Of a stretch of 14,712 nucleotides of DNA, positions 7,291 to 13,393 are shown in pieces. The notes beneath the pieces were generated by a model that was not told the origin of the DNA, ran no database searches, and was given only the letters and a program-made list of their open reading frames with translations. Source of the stretch: Planctomycetota bacterium (lineage in GTDB: Bacteria > Planctomycetota > Planctomycetia > Pirellulales > Pirellulaceae); contig JAPLNJ010000567.1 in assembly GCA_026692885.1 (NCBI GenBank), positions 1 to 14,712 of the forward strand. Reading direction: 5' to 3'. The position numbers were made by a program, and so were the translations under genes. How positions within the stretch are numbered: position 1 is the first letter of the stretch; each line of letters starts with the position of its first letter.

Positions 7291-7875
7291 TTGACAGTCG
7301 AATCAATGCTGAAACACACTCTACCCACCAGCCAGCGTCTTGGAGAACTGGTCCTGGGCGTCGATCCTGGCTTGAACATCACCGGTTATGGGTTGGTCGA
7401 AGTCACGGCCAAAGGTCCCAAGCTGCGGGAAGCCGGGGTCGTGCGAGGCCGCACCCGTGGCTCGCTGGAGCGTCGACTCCAGGAGATCTACGACGGTGTG
7501 GTGGAGATCCTTATCGCGTTTAAGCCCACGACGATGGCGGTCGAACAATTGTATTCCCACTACGGCCGGCCGCGCACCGCGATTCTGATGGGGCATGCCC
7601 GCGGGGTCATCTGCCTGGCGGCAGTCCAACACGGTGTTTCGCTGCGGCATTACGGGGCCACGATGGTCAAGAAGATGCTGACCGGAAATGGCCGGGCCTC
7701 CAAGCCCCAGGTCCAGATGGCCATCTGCCGCCAGTTCGGCTTGGCCCAGGCACCCGAGCCGCCGGACGTGGCGGACGCGTTGGCTGTCGCCTTGTGCCAC
7801 GTGTTCAACCGCAACGTCCTGGCCGACAATCGCGGAGTCGGAGTCACCTTGGATCTGGATGAAGATGAGAAGTAG
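7291..7875 (+). CDS. ruvC: crossover junction endodeoxyribonuclease RuvC
   Basis: RuvC cuts Holliday junctions symmetrically at the end of homologous recombination, working with the RuvAB branch-migration motor in the cytoplasm. The 194-residue reading has the family's RNase H-like core: LGVDPGLNITGYG with catalytic D25, AVEQLYSHYGRP with E85, GHARGV, and PPDVADALAVALCH with D159 and D162, matching the four acidic residues of E. coli RuvC. The K..LTGNGRASK.QV segment is also typical. The chain has about 20 more residues before the first strand than usual, whether it starts at TTG 7291 or at ATG 7306 (five residues shorter). It is followed after 51 bp by ruvA in the same direction, a common ruvC-ruvA order. 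Confidence 0.95.
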   Translation: MTVESMLKHTLPTSQRLGELVLGVDPGLNITGYGLVEVTAKGPKLREAGVVRGRTRGSLERRLQEIYDGVVEILIAFKPTTMAVEQLYSHYGRPRTAILMGHARGVICLAAVQHGVSLRHYGATMVKKMLTGNGRASKPQVQMAICRQFGLAQAPEPPDVADALAVALCHVFNRNVLADNRGVGVTLDLDEDEK

Positions 7876-7926
7876 CCCAGCTTAAGCACTAGCCTGATTT
7901 CTCCCGAAAGCAAAGGAGTCTTCCAC

Positions 7927-8550
7927 GTGATCACTAAAATCTCCGGCAAGTTGCTGGCGCTGGCCGACGACAGCGCGACGCTAGCGATCGACGCCTTCGA
8001 ATACCAAGTGCTGATTCCGGAATTCACCCGCAAACGGCTGCAGGAGCACGTCGGTGAGGCGGTCAGCCTGTACACAGTTCACTACCTGGATGGCAATCCC
8101 ACACAAGGCCGCTTGACACCGCGATTGGTCGGCTTCCTGACCGAAATCGAACGCGAATTCTTCGAACTGTTCTGCTCGGTCGACGGGATCGGCGTGCGAA
8201 AAGCGTTGCGCGCGATGGTCCGTCCTGTGCGGGACGTGGCGGGGCTGATCGAAGAGCAGGACGCCAAGGGCCTCTCCGGCCTGCCCGGCGTCGGTCCGGC
8301 CACGGCCGAGCGGATCATCGCCAAGTTGCGTCGTAAGATGCCCAAGTTCGCGCTCTTGGTGGCGCGCGAGGAGACTTATCACGCCGAGGTCGAACGCGAC
8401 GTGGTCGAGGAAACGTACCAAGTGTTGTGCACGCTGGGCCACAACGAGTCCGATGCGCGCCGGTTGCTGGACTCGGCCCTCGCCACCAAGGCGAAATTCA
8501 AGGACGTCGACGCACTCCTGCAAGCGGTCTATCAGCAGCGAAACCAGTGA
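7927..8550 (+). CDS. ruvA: Holliday junction branch migration protein RuvA
   Basis: RuvA binds the four-way junction as a tetramer and loads the RuvB motor. The 207-residue product shows the three expected domains: an N-terminal OB-fold (about 1-70), two helix-hairpin-helix motifs ([14 protein letters not shown], about 84-97, and [19 protein letters not shown], 119-137), and the C-terminal RuvB-contacting helices (about 158-205). The GTG start is fixed by AAAGGAG at 7912-7918, eight bases upstream. The loop that carries the acidic pin in E. coli RuvA (VREDAQLLYGF) is here longer and has only one acid ([17 protein letters not shown]). ruvB is not in the window. Confidence 0.93.
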   Translation: MITKISGKLLALADDSATLAIDAFEYQVLIPEFTRKRLQEHVGEAVSLYTVHYLDGNPTQGRLTPRLVGFLTEIEREFFELFCSVDGIGVRKALRAMVRPVRDVAGLIEEQDAKGLSGLPGVGPATAERIIAKLRRKMPKFALLVAREETYHAEVERDVVEETYQVLCTLGHNESDARRLLDSALATKAKFKDVDALLQAVYQQRNQ

Positions 8551-8551
8551 T

Positions 8552-8672
8552 AGTAGTTCCAAGTTCGCAACGGTGTGGCAAATTGGCGTAGCTGAATTCG
8601 TGAGAATTCAGGGATTCTTGCCAAACCCCTGAACTCTCACGTGTTCAGCTGCATTCCGAACTTGGAACTACT
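8552..8672. repeat. nested palindrome between convergent genes, possible bidirectional terminator
   Basis: The outer arms AGTAGTTCCAAGTTCG (8552-8567) and its exact complement (8657-8672) enclose inner arms 8590-8613 and 8627-8650, which match at 21 of 24 positions. The left inner arm also contains GAATTC-GTGA-GAATTC. The element starts one base after the ruvA stop codon and ends 15 bases before the stop of the convergent WD40 gene, so transcripts from both sides would fold it. There is no long T-run. It resembles in plan the elements at 151-303 and 3164-3462. Confidence 0.75.
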
Positions 8673-8687
8673 GCGTGTTGACGCACT

Positions 8688-11006
8688 TCAGTCGGGCAGC
8701 CGCCAAAGACGAATCTTGCCGCCCGTCGCGCCGGTGATCAGGCCGTGCGGGTCGGGCAGGAAGGCCAGCCGCGTGATGTGCCGATCCGAGAAGGCCGTTT
8801 CCGCTTTGAGCGTGTCCAACCGCCTTCCGGTTTCGAGGTCCCAGAGGAATACCTCTTCCCGGAAACCGCCCGAGGCCAAGCGGCGGCCATCCGGTGAAAA
8901 GGCCGCCGTGCGCACCGACTCGACCCGCAACGTGTGCACGGGCTCGTACGACGCCAGGTCGAAGACGCAGATCTCGTTCAGGGCTGCCGTGGCCACCTGC
9001 TGGCCGCCGGGCGAAAAGTCGAGATCGGTGACGGCGTCCTGATGGGCGCGCAGCTGGTGCAACACATTCCCGGTGCTCGCGTCGAAGACACGAACCACAC
9101 CGCGCGAGTCGCCCGTGGCGATCCGCTGGCCGTCTCGCGACAGGGCCAGCACATTCGGGCAGTCACCTTCGCCGTACGCGCCGGACGCTTGATCTTTGGC
9201 CAAACTCCACACGAACAAATTGGGGGGCCGGGACCGTACGGCCCACACCAAACTGAGGCCGTCGGGCGCGAGCCGCAGGGCTGTCGGGGACATCGGCGAG
9301 TCGCCCACGCGCCGCGTCAGCTGGCCGTTGGCGGCGCTCATCACGGCGAACTGCTTGTCGTCATAGTTGCTGATCACGAACTGCGAGTCCGGCGTGATCA
9401 CCAGACCGTTCAGGTGACTGGTCGGGGTGCGCTGGCTCCAGATCTCTTGACCGCTACCCACGTTCCACAGACGCACGGTGCGGTCTTCGGCGGCGGAGGC
9501 TAGGACGGCGCCATCGACGGAAACGGCCAGTGCGGTCACATGTTGCTCGTGGCCTTCGAACGAACGGATCAAGCCAGGCGGGGCGGCCAACCAAGACTGA
9601 GCGGGGGCGCGAATGCGTTCCTGGGCGTTGATCGTCTCCAGTAGTTCGGCCACACGCTGGTCGATTTGCTGTTTCCTCGTGCCGCTCAGGTGCGGGCTGG
9701 CCGCCTGGTACTTCTCGACAGCGTGAGCCCAAGCCGCTTTGCGGGTCGACGCGTCCTTGGGCAGGCCCCACTGATACCACAGGTCGGCCAGATCGACGAG
9801 ATTCTTCGCGGCCCGGGGCAAGAGCATGTCATCCCGGGCGAGTTTGGACAGTGCCGCGTCGCTGCCGAAAGCCAAGTGGGCCAAACCCGCCTTCCAGTCT
9901 TCCTTGACGAAGCAGAGGAACTTGCCCAGTGTCAGGTTGGCCTCGGCGTCCTTGGGGTTCCGCTGCAGCGCCGCATTGGCCTGGACTACCTGCTGGCTTG
10001 TGACGGCGTTGGCCAAGTCGACCACCGCCGGTCGCAGCCCCTGTTCGGCGCCGCCCGGTGTCAGCTGTTCCAGACGGCGCTGAATTGTCCCTTCCAATTG
10101 CGCGTCGCCTAATTGGCGGGCTGCTCCGAGCGCCATGACGTACAAACTCTCGGCCTGTTCCGCGTCGCCTGCCTCGGCCGCCTGTTGGCCGCACGTAAGA
10201 GCGGTCTGAGCCACCGCGCGATGTTCGTCCTGGCGGGTGACCGATTTGGCCAGTCTCTTCAGCACCTCGGCCGTCATCGCCCGCGTATCGATCTGGAAGC
10301 CACGTGCCAGTTCGCCGATGATCGACAGACACAGACGCAAATCCCCCGCGTCGCTGGCCAGCGTGCGGGCCTGATCGAACAGCACGTACCGTTGAGCCGC
10401 ATCTGGTTGCTGGCTGGCTTGTTTCACCAGCGTTTCGGCCATGGATCCTTTCGCTTCGGCGGTCGTCGCGGCACGGATTTGGTTGCCTTGCTTGTCCGTC
10501 AATTGTTGCAGCGCCCGGACGCGGACTGCCGGCTCGGGAGCCGGCACCCTGACCACCACGACGGGTGTTTTGGCGGGCAGACCAGGAGTGTCGCCGGAAG
10601 GCGATTCGGCCCCGCTGCCAGCGGCGCCGGGCGAGTCGGATTGCGGCGGCATCGGATTGTCAGTCGGCTCAACCTTGCGGCTCGAAACAGGCTGAGCCGG
10701 AACTGCCAACGGATCGTCGGCCAGCTGGGACAGCGTACTCGTCGCTTCCTGAGTAGGTGCGGCCCCACCTCTGGCCGCGGCGGGCGGTGCGACTGTGGTT
10801 TCAGAAGGCGAGACAGGGGCCGGCCCCCGGACGTCTGCGGCGGCAGGCAGGCGGTTCGCAAGTTCGTGTCCCGCACGGTCCCGCGCTCGCAGCCAGACCA
10901 CGAGGGTCGTGGCCAGGAGCATCAGGAACAACGTCGTCAAGCTGGCGATGAGTGCCGGGAAGAACCACGCGGATCTTGGGTTGGGTTGTTCGAAATCACC
11001 AGCCAT
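8688..11006 (-). CDS. membrane-anchored WD40 repeat protein with helical, TPR-like middle
   Basis: A 772-residue protein. One transmembrane helix near the N-terminus (about 14-38, FFPALIASLTTLFLMLLATT) is followed by an Ala/Pro/Ser-rich linker to about 160. Next comes a long helical part (about 165-470) with repeat-like helices such as AVAQTALTCGQQAAEAGDAEQAESLY. From about residue 475 to the end there are seven WD40-type blades (for example VRLWNV, VRVFDA, VFLWDL and final IRLWRLPD), enough for a closed propeller. The likely role is a scaffold for other proteins on the outer face of the membrane, which is inference. The ATG at 11004-11006 is preceded by GAGGTGA, which overlaps the stop of the small gene upstream, so the two are coupled. 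No enzyme domain is visible. Confidence 0.85.
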   Translation of the reverse strand: MAGDFEQPNPRSAWFFPALIASLTTLFLMLLATTLVVWLRARDRAGHELANRLPAAADVRGPAPVSPSETTVAPPAAARGGAAPTQEATSTLSQLADDPLAVPAQPVSSRKVEPTDNPMPPQSDSPGAAGSGAESPSGDTPGLPAKTPVVVVRVPAPEPAVRVRALQQLTDKQGNQIRAATTAEAKGSMAETLVKQASQQPDAAQRYVLFDQARTLASDAGDLRLCLSIIGELARGFQIDTRAMTAEVLKRLAKSVTRQDEHRAVAQTALTCGQQAAEAGDAEQAESLYVMALGAARQLGDAQLEGTIQRRLEQLTPGGAEQGLRPAVVDLANAVTSQQVVQANAALQRNPKDAEANLTLGKFLCFVKEDWKAGLAHLAFGSDAALSKLARDDMLLPRAAKNLVDLADLWYQWGLPKDASTRKAAWAHAVEKYQAASPHLSGTRKQQIDQRVAELLETINAQERIRAPAQSWLAAPPGLIRSFEGHEQHVTALAVSVDGAVLASAAEDRTVRLWNVGSGQEIWSQRTPTSHLNGLVITPDSQFVISNYDDKQFAVMSAANGQLTRRVGDSPMSPTALRLAPDGLSLVWAVRSRPPNLFVWSLAKDQASGAYGEGDCPNVLALSRDGQRIATGDSRGVVRVFDASTGNVLHQLRAHQDAVTDLDFSPGGQQVATAALNEICVFDLASYEPVHTLRVESVRTAAFSPDGRRLASGGFREEVFLWDLETGRRLDTLKAETAFSDRHITRLAFLPDPHGLITGATGGKIRLWRLPD

Positions 11007-11015
11007 GCTTCACCT

Positions 11016-11279
11016 CTAGCCATCTTTCAGCCATACGGCGAATTCCTCGTGCTCGATCTCGATCTTCAAGACCCGGGCTCCTGCTCGCGTGATGTCGGCA
11101 AGGGCCGACCGGACCGCTTGCTCCAGCGTGTCCGCGTCACGGTCAAAGGCCACGAAGACTTCGCCACCGCGGGATGCAAGCAGGGCATCGTTGGCGATGC
11201 TGTACAGTCGCTCGGCTAGGGCCGTCGTGTCCGGACCTGCCTCGGCAGTGGCGAGTCTGGCGGTGAACTGGTGAATCAT
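11016..11279 (-). CDS. small acidic protein of unknown function, upstream partner of the WD40 gene
   Basis: An 87-residue protein, MIHQFTARLATAEAG at the start and HEEFAVWLKDG at the end, with a central EVFVAFDRDADTLEQAVRSA segment that predicts as strand-turn-helix. There is no signal peptide, membrane span or Cys pair. The shape recalls small proteins with a strand, a FDR/FDREA turn and a helix found near toxin-antitoxin loci, but the match is by eye only and I do not name a family. A weak GAAGAGAG lies before the ATG. Its stop codon lies in the ribosome binding site of the WD40 gene, so the two are very probably expressed together. Confidence 0.7.
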   Translation of the reverse strand: MIHQFTARLATAEAGPDTTALAERLYSIANDALLASRGGEVFVAFDRDADTLEQAVRSALADITRAGARVLKIEIEHEEFAVWLKDG

Positions 11280-11374
11280 GGACAGCTCTCTTCAACAATC
11301 ACCACGACAGCTTCCTCTGAGGCACTCACGTCTAAGGATTGTAGCAGAGATCTCACTTTTCGTCACAGTCGCAA

Positions 11375-11380
11375 TATAAT
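11375..11380 (+). promoter_or_regulatory. perfect TATAAT -10 box, candidate promoter
   Basis: A perfect -10 hexamer in GC-rich DNA, 43 bp before the GTG of the small ORF at 11423. No good -35 box is seen 16-18 bp upstream, where the sequence is CTCACTT-like. Confidence 0.3.
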
Positions 11381-11422
11381 TCCCGTCTGCTGGCCTCATG
11401 CCAGCCAGCTAGAATTCGTGCG

Positions 11423-11584
11423 GTGGAGTTGGAGGTCGAGGTAGTCTATCCCACAGAGTGTCCGACGGAGGCTTGCCTCGAACCAGCTACCGTGCGTTGG
11501 CTTGATGAAGTAGCTCGACACGCCGAAGCGGGCGACGTCGAGTATCTCCAGAAGGCTGGCCGCGTGTTCCAAGCCGTGGGCTGA
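11423..11584 (+). CDS. possible small protein (53 residues), unrecognised
   Basis: The frame reads VELEVEVVYPTECPTEACLEP at its start and ends YLQKAGRVFQAVG before TGA at 11582-11584. The reading is acidic, its third positions are mostly G or C, and a helix (VRWLDEVARHAEAGDVEYLQK) is plausible, so it looks more coding-like than chance. The GTG start lacks a ribosome binding site, and the frame is open upstream with no ATG. It may be a real small gene or the tail of a decayed one. The overlapping minus-strand frame looks less like protein. Confidence 0.4.
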   Translation: MELEVEVVYPTECPTEACLEPATVRWLDEVARHAEAGDVEYLQKAGRVFQAVG

Positions 11585-11667
11585 CAACTGCCATCCGTGC
11601 TACCGAAGTGAAACTACCCCGTGTATCATCGGGCAGCCTGGTTGCATGAGCCATTTTGGCCCTGGGC

Positions 11668-11998
11668 CTAAGGAGCGATAGTCCGAGCGATGCGGAACCC
11701 GAAGTACTTGGCCCAATTTCCGGGGTCGCGCCCGTGGCGGAACGCCGACCGGCAGGCTCCGCCGTCGTCACCCCAACCGCCACCCTTAAGCACCCGCTCT
11801 AAGCCTGTGCTCGGTCCCCGAGGATCGCTCACTACACCCGCTTGGTACGGCCCATACCAGTCTTCGCACCACTCCAACACATTCCCGTACATGTCGAAGA
11901 GCCCCCAGGCGTTGGGACTCAACCGGCCGACGGGTTGGGTCTGGCCTTGCGAGTTGCCCTTCCACCAGGCATTCGGAAGGCTTGGGAACCAGACGGGA
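11668..11998 (-). pseudogene. 3' remnant of a SUMF1/formylglycine-generating-enzyme-like gene
   Basis: The minus strand encodes a run of about 109 residues matching the C-terminal half of this family: NAWGLFDMYGNVLEWCEDWYG, then DPRGPSTGLERVLKGGGWGDD, then CRSAFRHGRDP and a closing YFGFRIARTIAP before a TAG at 11668-11670. In the family this sits at the end of a domain of roughly 250 residues; everything upstream is missing. The reading frame continues open across the neighbouring plus-strand gene, but that part is only the antisense of it. The two catalytic cysteines of true formylglycine-generating enzymes are absent from the GGGWGDDGGACRSA region, so the parent was probably a relative rather than a sulfatase activator. 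The exact break lies somewhere between about 11980 and 12055. Confidence 0.75.
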
Positions 11999-12047
11999 CC
12001 CCAGATGCCGACGTGGCGGTGATCTGCTATCATAAAGGCACGAACAC

Positions 12048-12053
12048 AAGGAG
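12048..12053 (+). promoter_or_regulatory. ribosome binding site AAGGAG fixing the GTG start of the Rpn-type gene
   Basis: AAGGAG lies seven bases before GTG at 12061. The frame is open upstream to 11842, but that stretch is antisense to the SUMF1 remnant and lacks a site like this. The protein from GTG also begins at the family's usual residues. Confidence 0.8.
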
Positions 12054-12060
12054 CCTGCAC

Positions 12061-13044
12061 GTGAGCGAGTACGACAGTCCGTGGAAGGAAGCTTTGGAGC
12101 GATTCCTGGCGCAATTCCTGGAGTTCTTCTTTCCGCAGGTCTTCCAGGGGGTCGATTGGAGTCGCGGGTACGAAAGCCTGGACAAGGAATTGCAGCAGGT
12201 CGTCCGGGAAGCGGAGTTGGGCCTGCGGCTGGCCGACAAACTGTTCAAGGTGTGGCGGCTCGACGGAGAAGAGGCCTGGGTCTTGATCCACGCCGAAGTG
12301 CAAAACCAACCGGAAGAGCAGTTTGGCGAGCGGATGTATGTCTACAACTACCGCATCTTCGATCGCTTTCGCCGGCCCGTGGTCAGCCTGGCCGTGCTGG
12401 GCGATGAGCAGCGGGACTGGCGACCGCATCAGTTCGGCTACGGGCTGTGGGGATTCTCGATCCGCGTCGAGTTTCCCATCGTCAAGTTGCTCGACTTTGC
12501 GGATCGAGTGGCGGAACTGGAAGCCGAGCGAAATCCGTTCGCGGGCGTGGTCCTGGCCCACTTTAAGACGCTCGAAACCCGAAATCAACCGGAAGAGCGG
12601 CGGTTCTGGAAGGTCCGTTTGGTGAAGAGTCTGTTCGACCGGGGGCTGAATGCAGACGACATCCGGCAGTTGTTTCGGATCATCGATTGGCTGATGGAAT
12701 TACCGCCGGAGTTAGAGCGGCAGTTCCAGGACGAGATTCATCAATTCGAGGAGGAACGACAAATGCCCTACGTGACGAGTATCGAACGCATGGCCCGCGA
12801 GGAAGGACGTACAGAGGGACGTACAGAGGGACGTACAGAAGGACGCAGGGAAGGGCTGCAGCAGGGTGAGGTGCGCGGCTTGCAGCAAGGTCTTGAAGTT
12901 GCCCTTGAAGTCAAGTTCGGCGCAGCAGCTTCGGAACTGCTGCCGCTGGTTCAAGCCGAGCAGCGCGTCGACGTGTTGCGCGCCGTGCAGCGAGCGATCC
13001 GGACCGCTCAGACGCTTGAGGACATACGCGCGCTGCTACAGTGA
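12061..13044 (+). CDS. Rpn-like / PD-(D/E)XK nuclease family transposase-associated protein
   Basis: From GTG the product is 327 residues, starting MSEYDSPWKEALERF. The nuclease-type core is visible: VDWSRGYESLDKE, then ADKL with D59, and the AWVLIHAEVQNQ strand with the E79-x-Q81 pair of the PD-(D/E)XK fold. RMYVYNYRIFDRF and the IDWLMELPPELE and MPYVTSIERMA segments are typical of this large family, often annotated as Rpn-type, transposase-like or cytosolic proteins. Rpn proteins are DNA endonucleases that promote recombination; activity here is inferred. A GRTE tandem repeat (249-260) leads into the Gln/Gly-rich tail. The gene lies against the broken SUMF1 remnant, and its promoter is not obvious. 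I saw no terminal inverted repeats. Confidence 0.85.
   Translation: MSEYDSPWKEALERFLAQFLEFFFPQVFQGVDWSRGYESLDKELQQVVREAELGLRLADKLFKVWRLDGEEAWVLIHAEVQNQPEEQFGERMYVYNYRIFDRFRRPVVSLAVLGDEQRDWRPHQFGYGLWGFSIRVEFPIVKLLDFADRVAELEAERNPFAGVVLAHFKTLETRNQPEERRFWKVRLVKSLFDRGLNADDIRQLFRIIDWLMELPPELERQFQDEIHQFEEERQMPYVTSIERMAREEGRTEGRTEGRTEGRREGLQQGEVRGLQQGLEVALEVKFGAAASELLPLVQAEQRVDVLRAVQRAIRTAQTLEDIRALLQ
12805..12840 (+). repeat. 12-bp tandem repeat within the Rpn-type gene
   Basis: GGACGTACAGAG occurs three times in a row (12805, 12817, 12829; the last copy ends GAA), followed by a decayed fourth (GGACGCAGGGAA). It encodes GRTE three times then GRRE. The unit is a multiple of three, so copy number can change without a frameshift. 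Confidence 0.85.
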
Positions 13045-13393
13045 GCGAGTCGACCAGCCGGTCGCCGTTGGTTGGGATGGCACGCCTACGCAACGCCCGG
13101 TCCCGCCTGATACCTCTCGGCCACCTGTGACGGCCATGTATTACAGCAACTACCATCCCCAGTCCTCATCCGCGCCCCGGCCTTGCCATCCGTTCGACCG
13201 TTGGCTGCCGGAGAAGCGATGTTCAGAGACCAAGAAGTAGTCGCGGTGATTACTTCGCTGAAGCCTCCTCGATCAATTTTCCGCGTAGTGTGCGCTATGG
13301 TCTGGGCTGCCTGCAGACCGCCATCACTTCTCGTCTGGCAGAGATGGCGATCGTGGCTTGCCCGCTATTTCCGTTCCCGGAGCAACCCCAACC
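13045..13393. other. gap with no supported gene
   Basis: About 350 bp between the Rpn-type gene and the TMTC-like gene. Reading both strands I saw no start with a ribosome binding site, no known protein segment and no strong hairpin. In particular there is no sign here of the missing 5' part of the SUMF1-like gene. Confidence 0.5.

Larger units (their letters stand above)
11280..11667. other. gap between the small minus-strand gene and the SUMF1 remnant
   Basis: About 390 bp. It holds the TATAAT at 11375-11380 and the possible small ORF at 11423-11584. Nothing else is recognisable. Confidence 0.5.

Noticed and set aside
11668..11998. Active sulfatase-modifying formylglycine-generating enzyme
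   Set aside because: It lacks the N-terminal half and the two catalytic cysteines.
11842..12060. Upstream extension of the Rpn-type gene to an ATG at 11842
   Set aside because: This part is antisense to the SUMF1 remnant. The GTG at 12061 has AAGGAG at good spacing and gives the family's usual N-terminus.
11998..12588. Long minus-strand open frame continuing from the SUMF1 remnant across the Rpn-type gene
   Set aside because: It is antisense to a clear protein gene with its own ribosome binding site, and its residues match no SUMF1 segment.
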